Of a stretch of DNA of 64,000 bases, positions 19,334-28,146 are shown piece by piece. The stretch's first letter is position 1. Each line of letters starts with the position of its first letter. The translations under genes and the position numbers were made by a program. The notes below the pieces were generated by a model. It made no database searches. It had not been told where the DNA came from and saw only the letters and a program-made list of their open reading frames with translations. Source of the DNA: Conchiformibius sp. (GTDB lineage Bacteria > Pseudomonadota > Gammaproteobacteria > Burkholderiales > Neisseriaceae); contig JASBYJ010000002.1 in the NCBI GenBank assembly GCA_029984035.1, positions 62,001-126,000 of the forward strand, given 5' to 3'.

Positions 19334-19374
19334 GGTTGCTTGAAGCGGTATAGCCGTTTCAGGCAGCCTTTTTT
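19334..19374 (+). terminator. Riboswitch expression-platform terminator built on a DUS
   Basis: 5' arm GGTTGCTTGAAGCGG (19334-19348), loop TATAG, 3' arm CCGTTTCAGGCAGCC (19354-19368), then six T. All 15 positions pair, three of them as G-U wobbles. The 3' arm contains TTCAGGCAGCC of a complete DUS (19358-19369). With glycine bound this stem should not form and gcvT is read. Confidence 0.85.
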
Positions 19375-19400
19375 ATGTTTTACACTCAGCGGAGAATACT

Positions 19401-20501
19401 ATGACCGGCCTCAAAACCACCCCTTTCAACCAAGCCCATAAAGATGCCAACGGCAAATTGATAGACTTTGCCGGTTGGGAGCTGCCTATTCATTACGGTT
19501 CGCAAATTCAGGAACACGAAGCCGTACGCACCGATGCCGGTATGTTTGACGTATCGCATATGTTGGTTACCGATGTTTCAGGCAGCCAAGCCAAAGCCTT
19601 TTTCCGCAAACTGCTGGCGAACGATGTGGCCAAACTCGGTTTTGTCGGCAAAGCCTTGTATTCCGCCATGCTCAACGACAAGGGCGGCGTGATAGACGAT
19701 TTGATTGTGTACCGCACCAACGAAGCCGAAACCCAATACCGTATCGTTTCCAACGGTGCCACCCGAGAAAAAGACAGCGCCCAATTTGCCAAAATCGGCG
19801 CGGAATTCGGCATTACGCTTACACCACGTTACGATTTGGGCATGCTTGCCGTGCAAGGCCCCAAAGCCATCGACAAACTGCTCGCCGTGAAACCCGAATG
19901 GGCGGACACCGTTAAAAATCTCGCCGTATTCCAAGGTGCCGATTTGGGTAACGATTGGTTTGTCGCCCGTACAGGCTATACGGGCGAAGAAGGCGTGGAA
20001 GTGATTTTGCCGGCCGCAGAAGCCGAAGCCTTTTTCAAAGCCCTTCAGGCAGCCGGCGTGCAACCCTGCGGCTTGGGCGCGCGCGACACCCTGCGCATGG
20101 AAGCCGGTATGAATCTGTACGGCAACGATATGGACGATGACACCAGCCCCTTGGAAGCCGGCATGGGCTGGACGGTGGATTTGAAAGACGAAAACCGCGA
20201 TTTTGTCGGCAAACCCGCTTTGGCGGCGTTGAAAGCAAAAGGCGTTGCCGTAAAACAAGTCGGCTTGCTGCTGGAAAAAGGCGGCGTATTGCGCGAAGGC
20301 ATGGAAGTGCTTACCGATGAAGGCAAAGGCATCACTACCAGCGGCGTGTTTTCACCCAGTTTGAAACAGTCCATCGCCATCGCCCGCGTGCCCAAAGCTT
20401 TTGAAGGCAGCACTGCCAAAGTGCTGATGCGCGGCAAAGAAGTTGATGTGCGCGTATTGAAACTGCCTTTTGTACGAAACGGGCAAAAACAGTTTGATTG
20501 A
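19401..20501 (+). CDS. gcvT: Glycine cleavage system aminomethyltransferase (T protein)
   Basis: Transfers the aminomethyl group from lipoyl-H protein to tetrahydrofolate, releasing ammonia. 366 residues, normal length. Visible features are the folate-site GMFDVSHM, TGYTGEEGVEV, LGARDTLRMEAGMNLYGNDMD and the closing VRVLKLPFVRNG. The ATG at 19401 has CGGAG nine bases upstream. Controlled by the glycine riboswitch just upstream. The H protein gene gcvH lies 4.6 kb downstream; gcvP is not in this window. Confidence 0.97.
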   Translation: MTGLKTTPFNQAHKDANGKLIDFAGWELPIHYGSQIQEHEAVRTDAGMFDVSHMLVTDVSGSQAKAFFRKLLANDVAKLGFVGKALYSAMLNDKGGVIDDLIVYRTNEAETQYRIVSNGATREKDSAQFAKIGAEFGITLTPRYDLGMLAVQGPKAIDKLLAVKPEWADTVKNLAVFQGADLGNDWFVARTGYTGEEGVEVILPAAEAEAFFKALQAAGVQPCGLGARDTLRMEAGMNLYGNDMDDDTSPLEAGMGWTVDLKDENRDFVGKPALAALKAKGVAVKQVGLLLEKGGVLREGMEVLTDEGKGITTSGVFSPSLKQSIAIARVPKAFEGSTAKVLMRGKEVDVRVLKLPFVRNGQKQFD

Positions 20502-20508
20502 TGCGGTG

Positions 20509-20540
20509 CAGGCTGCCTGAAACGGTTTTCAGGCAGCCTG
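20509..20540 (+). terminator. Inverted DUS pair after gcvT
   Basis: CAGGCTGCCTGAAA and TTTCAGGCAGCCTG form a 14-bp stem with a four-base loop, eight bases after the gcvT stop. There is no T run, so termination is plausible but unproven; the structure is a common neisserial 3' end. Confidence 0.55.
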
Positions 20541-20559
20541 ATATAGATGGATTGGAAAT

Positions 20560-21351
20560 ATGGTGAAAAATCTATTTCGCGCATTATGGTTGTCGCTGCT
20601 TGCGGCCTGTAACGGACAAATACAAACGTCCCAATCCGCCGCTTCCTCCCCTGAGCCTGTTGCCGCTTCCGAGCCTGTTGCCGTTTCTGATACTGCGCAA
20701 ACCAAAGATACGGCACCAAGCTTTGATGTGTATTACTTGCACCCCGACCCGCAACTCAAACGAGCCCTTGCCATATTCGACCAAATCTTGGCAGACAAAA
20801 CGGTCAGCAATACACATAGCGGCTTATTCAATATATCCGTTTGGGCGGCTCAGGTTTTACGCAGGCAGCCTGAACAAACTGCCGCATGGTGCGAATATTT
20901 GTATCCGCGCCACCAACTGCGTATTGCTCCGGTGATGTCTTTTGCCGATACGCCGGAGAGTAGAAAATGTTTGAACTCATTGGGTTTAAGCGATGAGGAG
21001 CGCAGTAAACTGGCAACACTCGGTAATATCGAGAGCATGATGGCCAAACCCATCAACGCGTTTGCCTTGGACGCGCGTTGGGCGAGTTTTTACGCCACCG
21101 GCAATCCCAAATACGTTCATGATATTGTGGATTATTTGGCCGCACACGCCGATGATTTTGACACCCAACCCGAAAAACCGACTATGGAAGATGCCGTCCG
21201 TTTGATAACGTTTAATGCGGCGCAATGGTCGTTGTCGTCCAATATGCGGCAATATCCCGACATCAACAAACTGGTAGGCGATTACCGCAATACGCTGCCT
21301 GCCGACAAACGCACTAAATTGGATAAAGCCCTTCAAAACGGCAAAAAATAA
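20560..21351 (+). CDS. Hypothetical lipoprotein, 263 aa
   Basis: MVKNLFRALWLSLLAAC is a lipoprotein signal with the lipobox LAAC (Cys 17). A low-complexity linker rich in Ser, Pro, Glu and Ala follows (AASSPEPVAASEPVAVSD), then a largely helical domain from about residue 55 to the end. I recognise no catalytic motif. A central pair of cysteines (EYLYPRHQ preceded by WCEYL, and RKCLNS) could form a disulfide in the periplasm. It sits downstream of gcvT but after a DUS hairpin, so co-transcription is unclear. Function is unknown. Confidence 0.7.
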   Translation: MVKNLFRALWLSLLAACNGQIQTSQSAASSPEPVAASEPVAVSDTAQTKDTAPSFDVYYLHPDPQLKRALAIFDQILADKTVSNTHSGLFNISVWAAQVLRRQPEQTAAWCEYLYPRHQLRIAPVMSFADTPESRKCLNSLGLSDEERSKLATLGNIESMMAKPINAFALDARWASFYATGNPKYVHDIVDYLAAHADDFDTQPEKPTMEDAVRLITFNAAQWSLSSNMRQYPDINKLVGDYRNTLPADKRTKLDKALQNGKK

Positions 21352-21501
21352 TTTCAGGCAGCCTGAAACCGTTTTCCATCGGTTCGGAATATTATCGATT
21401 ACGGTGCCGACCGCCTTCGATTGCATATTAATAGGCGTGTATGGTCCGTTCAGGCGTGAACGTCGTGCCAAACCGAATCCCCGCAAGAAGAAACCCAAAT
21501 T

Positions 21502-22161
21502 ATGAGCTTACAACTTTGGCTGTCGTTTGTTGCCGTTGCCGCGTTTTTGGTGATGTCGCCCGGCCCTAACGGCGTATTGGTGTTAAAAACGCTCGGCGCA
21601 CACGGCTACAGTGCTTCGCTGATGAATATTTTAGGGCTGTTTTGCGCTACTTTCTGTCATGGCGCATTGGTATTGCTCGGATTGTCCGCGCTGTTATTCC
21701 ATCTGCCCGGCGCATTTTTAGCCTTGAAAATACTCGGCGCACTGTATCTGTTTTATTTGGGCGTTAAATTATTAAAACAATATTTCCGTCCCGCCCAGGC
21801 CGCGCCGCCGCGCAAACGATTTTCGGGCGGTTTTCAGGCAGGCTTCGGCGCGTTTTGGCTGGAAGGTTTTCTCACCCAAATTTTAAACCCCAATGTTTCC
21901 GCCTTTTATCTTGCCGTTTTTCCCAGTTTTATTCCTTTCGGCAGTCCCGATGCCGTAGTGCAAACTCTGTTGTTGAATACCACCCATGCCGTGATTATCG
22001 CCCTGTGGTTTATCCTTTTGGCCGGCTTTAGCGCAAAACTCGCGCCCAAAATACGCGGCAGGCAGCTCGGCCGCACCCTAAACGGTCTCGCAGGGCTGGG
22101 TATGATTTACTTTGCTATGATGGTATTATGGATTGAGCCTCCGCATATCCCTGCCGTTTGA
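21502..22161 (+). CDS. LysE/RhtB family amino acid exporter
   Basis: 219-residue inner-membrane protein of the LysE translocator family, which exports amino acids such as lysine, threonine or homoserine. The N-terminal signature reads VMSPGPNGVLVLKTLGAHGYSASL (family pattern SPGPN followed by a Gly-rich helix). About six membrane segments can be seen, including GALVLLGLSALLFHL and IIALWFILLAGFSAKL, and the LNPNVSAFYLAVFPSFI segment is also family-typical. Substrate cannot be read from sequence; proximity to glycine-cleavage genes is only suggestive. Confidence 0.85.
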   Translation: MSLQLWLSFVAVAAFLVMSPGPNGVLVLKTLGAHGYSASLMNILGLFCATFCHGALVLLGLSALLFHLPGAFLALKILGALYLFYLGVKLLKQYFRPAQAAPPRKRFSGGFQAGFGAFWLEGFLTQILNPNVSAFYLAVFPSFIPFGSPDAVVQTLLLNTTHAVIIALWFILLAGFSAKLAPKIRGRQLGRTLNGLAGLGMIYFAMMVLWIEPPHIPAV

Positions 22162-22221
22162 ACATCAACAGGTCTTCAGGCTGCCTGAAAACTTTTCCCC
22201 ACCCCGTTAAGGAGCAACCCC

Positions 22222-23661
22222 ATGAAAACCCTCTCTTTCTACATCAACGGCGCATTTGACACCGCCTTCAACGGCGCGTACAGCGACGTGTTAAACCCCG
22301 CCACCGAAGCCGTCATCGCCCGCGTACCCGAAGGCAGCGCGGACGATGTGAACCGCGCCGTGTCCGCCGCCGCCGCCGCCCAACCCGCTTGGGAACGCCT
22401 GCCCGCCGTGGAGCGCGGCGCGTATTTGCGCCAAATCGCCGCCGGTATCCGCGAGCGTGCGGACGAGCTGACCGATGTGATTGTCGCCGAGGGCGGCAAA
22501 ACCAAAGATTTGGCGCGGATTGAAGTTTTGTTCACCGCCGATTATTTGGATTATCAGGCGGAATGGGCGCGGCGTTACGAAGGCGAAATCATTCAAAGCG
22601 ACCGCCCGCGCGAAAATATTTTGTTGTTCAAACGGCCTTTGGGCGTGATTGGCGGCATTTTGCCGTGGAATTTTCCGTTTTTCCTGATTGCGCGGAAAAT
22701 GGGCCCCGCTTTGGTAACGGGCAACACCATCGTGATTAAGCCCAGCAATATCACGCCGATTAACTGCCAGATTTTCTGTGAAATCGTCCATCAAGTCGGG
22801 CTACCTGCGGGCGTGTTCAACGTGGTAAGCGGCGGCGACGAAGCGGGCGCGGCTTTGGCGAAACATCCGAAATTGGCGATGGTGAGCCTGACCGGTTCGG
22901 TGGAAGCCGGACGCGCGGTGATGGCGGCGGCCGCGCCGAACATTACCAAAGTGTCTTTGGAACTGGGCGGCAAAGCCCCCGCGCTGGTGTTGAAAGATGC
23001 CGATGTGGATTTGGCGGTGAAAGCGATTGTTGCTTCGCGGGTGGGCAATACCGGTCAGATTTGCAACTGCGCCGAGCGCGTGTATGTGCATCGCAGCCTG
23101 AAAGACGAGTTCGTGCAAAAAATCACCGCCGCCATGCAGCAGGTGCGTTACGGCAATCCCGCCGAAGCCGAAGCGGGCGCGTTGGAAATGGGGCCTTTGA
23201 TTGAAGCGCGTGCCGCCGAAAGCGTTGCCGCGAAAGTCGCCCGCGCGGTGGAACAGGGTGCGACTTTGGTCTGCGGCGGACAACGCGCCGAAGGCAAAGG
23301 CTATTTCTTCCAGCCCACTGTTTTAACAGATGTTCGCAACGATATGGACATTATGCGTCAGGAAATCTTCGGACCGGTGCTGCCGGTGGCCGTGTTTGAC
23401 GAATTGGACGAAGCGATTGAATTGGCAAACGATTGCGCGTTTGGCTTGACCAGCTCGGTTTACACCAGCAATCTGAACGAAGCGTTTTACGTTACCCGCC
23501 GTTTGCAGTTCGGCGAAACCTATATCAACCGCGAAAACTTTGAAGCGATGCAGGGTTTCCACGCCGGTTGGAAACAGTCGGGCTTGGGCGGCGCGGACGG
23601 CAAGCACGGTTTGGAAGAGTTTTTGCAAACGCAGGTGGTTTATCTGGAAACGGATATTTAA
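22222..23661 (+). CDS. NAD-dependent aldehyde dehydrogenase, AldA-like
   Basis: 479 residues. Oxidises aldehydes, most likely lactaldehyde or glycolaldehyde by similarity to AldA. The catalytic Cys is in GNTGQICNCAERVYV and the general-base Glu in LELGGKAPALV; the cofactor segments PWNFPFFLIARKMGPALVTG and the SLTGSVEAGRAVM motif are present. AAGGAG precedes the ATG. The gene is noticeably more GC-rich than its neighbours, with runs of GCC, CGC and GCG, and directly precedes the AT-rich RelA/SpoT-domain gene. Substrate is inferred. Confidence 0.9.
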   Translation: MKTLSFYINGAFDTAFNGAYSDVLNPATEAVIARVPEGSADDVNRAVSAAAAAQPAWERLPAVERGAYLRQIAAGIRERADELTDVIVAEGGKTKDLARIEVLFTADYLDYQAEWARRYEGEIIQSDRPRENILLFKRPLGVIGGILPWNFPFFLIARKMGPALVTGNTIVIKPSNITPINCQIFCEIVHQVGLPAGVFNVVSGGDEAGAALAKHPKLAMVSLTGSVEAGRAVMAAAAPNITKVSLELGGKAPALVLKDADVDLAVKAIVASRVGNTGQICNCAERVYVHRSLKDEFVQKITAAMQQVRYGNPAEAEAGALEMGPLIEARAAESVAAKVARAVEQGATLVCGGQRAEGKGYFFQPTVLTDVRNDMDIMRQEIFGPVLPVAVFDELDEAIELANDCAFGLTSSVYTSNLNEAFYVTRRLQFGETYINRENFEAMQGFHAGWKQSGLGGADGKHGLEEFLQTQVVYLETDI

Positions 23662-23685
23662 TAAAAACAATGTTGTGATGTAAAC

Positions 23686-23718
23686 GTCAGGCGTAGCGGT
23701 AATGCCGTTTCGCCTGAC
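23686..23718 (+). terminator. Imperfect hairpin after the aldehyde dehydrogenase
   Basis: GTCAGGCG and CGCCTGAC pair across 17 bases that contain a further CGG/CCG pairing. It lies 25 bases after the stop and is probably a terminator, although only short T stretches follow. Confidence 0.45.
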
Positions 23719-23772
23719 TTAAGCGAACATTTTAGTTATTTTAGGCTCAAATTTTAGTTAGGAGCTGTAATA

Positions 23773-25050
23773 ATGAAAAAACTGTCAAATAGTCGTATTG
23801 ATAAAGCTGGAGAAGCTCTAGCATCAGGAGAGTTGATTAATAAAGACCCTATTAAATATATTGAATTAGAAGATGACTTTGACCAATACCGCCAAGAGCA
23901 TTTGCAACCTCTTTCTGAAACAACCATTGAAATTCAAAAAATGTTATCAGATTCCGATACAGAATACTACATTGCACAAAGACTTAAAAGAAAACCTCAA
24001 ATTATTAGAAAGCTACAAAGATTAAGCGTTCGCTTGCGGCAATTGCAGGATATAGGGGGATGCAGAATTATTGTACCTAAAAATAAAGATGTAGACAGCT
24101 TACTAAACTTCTTCAAAGAAAAATCAAAACAAGAACTTGGGTTTGAGATTAAAAAATATACTGATTATCGTGAAAAGGGGCGAGACGATACAGGATATAG
24201 AGCTTTGCACTTAATAATGGAAAGAAACAACAGAAGTCTTGAATTGCAAATTCGCAGTAGAATTCAACACTATTGGGCTGAAAGCATAGAAAGAACCTCT
24301 GTACTCTATGGCAACCACTTAAAAGAAAAAGAGGGCGACCCTTTAGTGATTGAGTATTTTAAGCACCTATCAGATATATTTTATGAAATTGAATCAAATA
24401 GAGAACCATCTACAGAACAGAAGATTAGGCTGGAACAGCTGCGAGAGCAGTGCATGAGAATTATTCAACAATCTGGAAGAAAAGAAGTTTTTGACAGTTA
24501 CGTTCATGAAGGAGTCATTAAGCCACTCATAGAAAAAGAAAGACAAAACAACACTGGTTTAAATAATTGGATTTTGGTTTTTAATTGGAATGAAGCATCT
24601 TTTGTTACATGGGACATTGTTTCTAGAAAACCTGAAGAGGCTGTTCAGTCATATATTAAACATGAAAAAGATTATCCTTCCAAAGATGGATTTGAAGTGG
24701 TTCTGATTGGTTCCTCTGATATCCAGTCTGTTCAGAAAACACATAGCCATTATTTTGGGTTAGAGAAATATGAAAACATATTAGAAACACTTGAACAATC
24801 TATCCAAGTATTTTCAAGGTCAGTAGATATTGATATCGGTGCTAGAAAAATTCTAGCAGCTATGGTACGACATCGGTACTGGGGTAGCAAAACAGTAAAA
24901 GCAGAAACTTTAAAAAATCATTTTTGCAAAGGAATATTTGGCTTTGATGATTCATTAAAAACACTTTTTGACAAAGGGTATATCAAACACGGTAAAGACA
25001 AAGACTTTTCACTAAATCTGGAGAAAAAAACAGAAATTGATTCCTATTAA
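23773..25050 (+). CDS. RelA/SpoT-domain nucleotide pyrophosphokinase (stand-alone, toxin-like)
   Basis: 425 residues. An N-terminal (p)ppGpp-synthetase-type domain occupies about 45-185. The Mg-binding Asp 93 is in RLRQLQDIGGCRII, the nucleotide-stacking Tyr is in GYRALH (141-146), and the second acidic residue is Glu 157 in ELQIRSRIQHYWAE, so catalytic residues look intact. There is no HD hydrolase, TGS or ACT domain. The C-terminal half is helical, ending in a winged-helix-like segment (KTLFDKGYIKHG). A good AGGAG precedes the ATG. Base composition is far more AT-rich than the flanks and the gene has no DUS, both signs of recent acquisition. It could be a toxSAS-type toxin or phage-defence effector, or a small alarmone synthetase. 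No antitoxin gene is adjacent, so any antitoxin might be the C-terminal half itself. Confidence 0.82.
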   Translation: MKKLSNSRIDKAGEALASGELINKDPIKYIELEDDFDQYRQEHLQPLSETTIEIQKMLSDSDTEYYIAQRLKRKPQIIRKLQRLSVRLRQLQDIGGCRIIVPKNKDVDSLLNFFKEKSKQELGFEIKKYTDYREKGRDDTGYRALHLIMERNNRSLELQIRSRIQHYWAESIERTSVLYGNHLKEKEGDPLVIEYFKHLSDIFYEIESNREPSTEQKIRLEQLREQCMRIIQQSGRKEVFDSYVHEGVIKPLIEKERQNNTGLNNWILVFNWNEASFVTWDIVSRKPEEAVQSYIKHEKDYPSKDGFEVVLIGSSDIQSVQKTHSHYFGLEKYENILETLEQSIQVFSRSVDIDIGARKILAAMVRHRYWGSKTVKAETLKNHFCKGIFGFDDSLKTLFDKGYIKHGKDKDFSLNLEKKTEIDSY

Positions 25051-25148
25051 TGAGTTTATCTGAAAACCGATATTTAAGTTACAATAGAGCCTTTCAGGCT
25101 GCCTGAAAGCCGCTTTTCCCCACTTTCACAAATTACGGAGAACAAACC

Positions 25149-25532
25149 ATGAGCAATATTCCCGCCGATTTGAAATACGTTGCCAGCCACGAATGGCTGC
25201 GCCCCGAAGCCGATGGTACGGTAACGGTCGGCATTACCGAACACGCCCAAGAATTGTTGGGCGACATTGTATTTGTCGAGCTGCCCGAAGTCGGCGCGAA
25301 CCTGGCCGCCGAAGAGCAGGCGGGCGTGGTCGAGTCGGTCAAAGCCGCGTCCGATGTGTACGCGCCGATTGCGGGCGAAATCGTGGCAATCAACCAAGCC
25401 CTGATTGACGCGCCCGAAACCGCCAACAGCGACCCCTACGGCGAAGGCTGGTTCTTCAAAATCAAACCCGCCGATGCCGCCGCTTTGGACGGCTTGTTAA
25501 GCGCGGAGCAATACGCCGCCGAAATCGGTTAG
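25149..25532 (+). CDS. gcvH: Glycine cleavage system H protein
   Basis: Lipoyl carrier of the glycine cleavage system, shuttling the aminomethyl group from P to T protein. 127 residues, normal. The lipoylated Lys is in ESVKAASDVYAP (about residue 65), with the hybrid beta-barrel start SNIPADLKYVASHEWL. GGAG precedes the ATG at 25149. It is separated from gcvT by 4.6 kb, including the RelA/SpoT-domain gene. No riboswitch precedes it. An inverted DUS terminator follows. Confidence 0.97.
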   Translation: MSNIPADLKYVASHEWLRPEADGTVTVGITEHAQELLGDIVFVELPEVGANLAAEEQAGVVESVKAASDVYAPIAGEIVAINQALIDAPETANSDPYGEGWFFKIKPADAAALDGLLSAEQYAAEIG

Positions 25533-25543
25533 TTTCGTTTGAT

Positions 25544-25579
25544 AAAGGCTGCCTGAAAAGTTTTCAGGCAGCCTTTTTG
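25544..25579 (+). terminator. Inverted DUS terminator after gcvH
   Basis: AAAGGCTGCCTGAAAA and TTTTCAGGCAGCCTTT form a 16-bp stem around a two-base centre, ending in a T run. A strong Rho-independent terminator, and readable in both directions. Confidence 0.88.
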
Positions 25580-26448
25580 CTGGCGTTTTGTTATATTGGA
25601 TTCTTTATTATTTTGTTTTTATTATAAAATATTAAGATATGATGTGATGTGCAGGCCGGTTGTGTTTGACTGCGTTTGTATGTTCTGAAATATTGGTCTT
25701 CGGTTTTCCGTTTTAACTGTCTCGTATAAAATGGATGCACTGTTTGTGTTGAACCGAGCCTTGATGTTTACTGTGTATGATGGCTGAAAACTATTGCCAG
25801 CGATGTGTTTGTTTTTTGTGGCTTACGGCTGTACAAATCTTATTCTTCATGCAGCTTCTTGATAAGTGCTGCCTGAAAAATGACGGCAAACAAACCATCC
25901 GAGAATAAGGGGCTGCGGTTGTAATGTTTTTGTGGGTCTGATGAACAGCGACCGTTTCGGCATCTGCGGTTTGTCGGGTTGATGCGTCAGGATAATAGAT
26001 GGAATCGCGGCGCAATATTTTGAAGCGGCCGTTTAAGAAGCGGCCGTTTAAAATGCATGATTATCCATGCGACAGTGCAAAACCGAGCGGAAAGTACGAT
26101 TAACTAAGGTGCGAACAAGCAAGATGTAGCCGCTGGGTCCATTAATATTCCGATTGACCGTAACCTGCAAAAATCCTTAAAACGTATGCGCCGCCCGATT
26201 TCAGAACGGAAACGGCACAATCCCGATATCCGGTGAATATTGCGAAAGCCATTCGGTCGGTTGCTACGACAATTGGCGGCAATCAATATATGCCGAAGTT
26301 GGAATAGGGTGATGCGTATCGGTTTTTCAGGCAGCTTCTCATGATTGGGATGCCGATGCAGGACAGTTTGGGCGGCAATCGTTTTCAGGCTGCCTGAAAA
26401 TACCTGCAAATCATTGCCGGCAGCCGCTTATTTTGGAAGACAGGATTG
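25580..26448. other. Long gene-free spacer between gcvH and recR
   Basis: About 870 bases. I find only short overlapping ORFs without ribosome binding sites or recognisable motifs. It contains a 13-base tandem repeat (AAGCGGCCGTTTA twice, near 26026-26053) and isolated DUS-like pieces near 26330 and 26385. It may be a decayed gene, but I cannot identify one. Confidence 0.55.
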
Positions 26449-27054
26449 ATGACTAAAAAAAACGATGCCCTTTCACGTTTGATACAGGCCTTATGCGCGC
26501 TGCCCAATGTCGGGCCGAAAACCGCGCAACGTATGGCGCATACGCTGTTGCAGCAGAAACGTGCCCAAGCCGCAGAGTTGGCCGATGCTTTGTCGCAGGC
26601 ATTGAAATTGGTGAGGCATTGCCGAAGCTGCCACACTTTTTGCGAAGGAGAGTTGTGCACCATTTGTGCCGACGAGAGACGCGACCGCAAGCGGTTGATG
26701 ATTGTGCAGATGCCCGCCGATATTTCGGCGATGGAAGCGGCGCGTTGTCATGACGGTTTGTATTTCGTATTGATGGGCCAGGTGAACCCCGTTCAGGATA
26801 TGGGATTGGAACACATTGCGCTTAATGAGTTGATACAGCGGCTGCAACAGAGCGATGTGGAAGAAATCATTATCGCCACTTCCTTCACCGCGGAAGGCGA
26901 TGCCACTGCCTATATTTTGATTGAATTGCTGAAAGACTTGCCCTATAAAATCAGCCGGCTGGCAAAAGGCATACCGCTTGGCGCCGATTTGGAATATGTG
27001 GATGCGGGCACTTTGGCGGAAGCGGTGTACCGCCGCAGTAAGGCTCGGGAATGA
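26449..27054 (+). CDS. recR: Recombination protein RecR
   Basis: Works with RecF and RecO to load RecA on gapped DNA. 201 residues from the ATG at 26449. Features in order are the helix-hairpin-helix ALPNVGPKTAQRMA, the four-Cys zinc finger (CRSCHTFCEGELCTIC), the Toprim domain with its acidic residues, and Walker-B-like TSFTAEGDATAYIL, ending in IPLGADLEYVDAGTLAEA. The ATG of the next gene overlaps its stop, so the two are translationally coupled. Confidence 0.96.
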   Translation: MTKKNDALSRLIQALCALPNVGPKTAQRMAHTLLQQKRAQAAELADALSQALKLVRHCRSCHTFCEGELCTICADERRDRKRLMIVQMPADISAMEAARCHDGLYFVLMGQVNPVQDMGLEHIALNELIQRLQQSDVEEIIIATSFTAEGDATAYILIELLKDLPYKISRLAKGIPLGADLEYVDAGTLAEAVYRRSKARE

Positions 27055-27692
27055 AGTGGATATATCGGAGCGTTCGCAGCTCGTTGTGGCTGTGTTTGCT
27101 GCTGCTTCCCGTTCAGGGTAAATCGGAAGAAGCGGCGAAGATGTTTCAGGCAGCCTCATCGGAGCAGTACCGGCTGCCTGAAGGTAATGTGTTGGAAGAT
27201 GAAAACTGGCTGCTGCATGCGGGCAAGTCTTTGGGTAAGCGCCCGGAATTTGCAGGAAAAGAAGTGTATGTTTTTGAAAAAATACATTTCTTTAACGGTG
27301 TCAGACCTCGTATCGAATTGGCAGTTTTGTTGCCGCACAATGCCGACCGTGTGCAGTTTTATCTCTATGAAAACGGAAAATGGCGAGATAACGGCTGGGA
27401 ACAAGCTGTTTCAGGCAGCCTGAAAGGGCATACGTTTGCGCTATCCAAAGTCGATTTCAGGCAAGTATCCGATATTGCCGCGAAATGGCGCAACAAGGCG
27501 AAACAGTTGAATGCAGTGGAAACCGAGCCTTATTATGTCGCCTATGTTTTTTTGCCCAAGCGGAAAAAATATTTTTGGCATACGGCGACATTGGAAGCAT
27601 TCGGTGCACAATACTATCTCAGTTTTCATGAAAACGGCAGCGTGTGGGAAGATAAGCGTTTGTCGGGTAGGAGTGCCAATAGTGATAATTGA
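27051..27692 (+). CDS. Hypothetical exported protein, 213 aa
   Basis: Starts inside the recR stop (ATGA overlap). The first 24 residues (WIYRSVRSSLWLCLLLLPVQGKS) look like a signal peptide or membrane anchor. The rest is a single domain rich in aromatic residues (VYVFEKIHFFNGVRPRIELAVLLP, VQFYLYENGKWRDNGW, YYVAYVFLPKRKKYFWHTATLEAFGAQYYLSF), probably beta-rich. Two in-frame DUS encode SGSLK and FQAA/RLPEG. I do not recognise the family. A periplasmic location is inferred. Confidence 0.65.
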   Translation: MKWIYRSVRSSLWLCLLLLPVQGKSEEAAKMFQAASSEQYRLPEGNVLEDENWLLHAGKSLGKRPEFAGKEVYVFEKIHFFNGVRPRIELAVLLPHNADRVQFYLYENGKWRDNGWEQAVSGSLKGHTFALSKVDFRQVSDIAAKWRNKAKQLNAVETEPYYVAYVFLPKRKKYFWHTATLEAFGAQYYLSFHENGSVWEDKRLSGRSANSDN

Positions 27693-27882
27693 GCAGAGAC
27701 GATGAAAAAAGTGGAGGATAACACTTGTGCAATAAGCAACCTGCTGCAAGAAGAATCGACATGACACAACGGGAACTCAATCTAATGGAATCTGGGCTTC
27801 CCTAACACCCAATAGGAAAGTTTCTGATGTGGTTTCGCAGTTTGGATACAAATCGGACACACTTTCAGGCAGCCTGAAAAAT

Positions 27883-27914
27883 AAAAACCGTCTAAACTAT
27901 TGTTTAGACGGTTT
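27883..27914 (-). terminator. Terminator of the tRNA-Ile2 gene
   Basis: AAACCGTCTAAAC and GTTTAGACGGTTT form a 13-bp stem with a four-base loop, six bases beyond the tRNA 3' end. Read on the minus strand the stem runs into TTTTTATTTT. Confidence 0.88.
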
Positions 27915-27919
27915 GAATT

Positions 27920-27995
<76 letters not shown>

Positions 27996-28016
27996 GTTTG
28001 CAAAAACAAGCTGCGT

Positions 28017-28045
28017 ATTATAAGGCAACTATCACACTGCTGCAA
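28017..28045 (-). promoter_or_regulatory. Sigma-70 promoter of tRNA-Ile2
   Basis: On the minus strand TTGCAG (28045-28040), 17 bases, then a perfect TATAAT (28022-28017). The expected start is 10-15 bases before the tRNA 5' end. Confidence 0.85.
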
Positions 28046-28146
28046 GGCGGCGTTATCGTCATGGCGGCCTGTAAAACAGGTATAATGCGGTGCTGATTGT
28101 TTTGTTTGACTAGCTCCCGCCCGCAAGAGCTATCGGATTAACCGGT

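Noticed and set aside
19578..20258. 226-codon minus-strand ORF
   Set aside because: Antisense shadow of gcvT; no ribosome binding site and a composition set by gcvT codons.
25791..26409. Short ORFs between gcvH and recR
   Set aside because: No start signals or motifs; overlapping in several frames.
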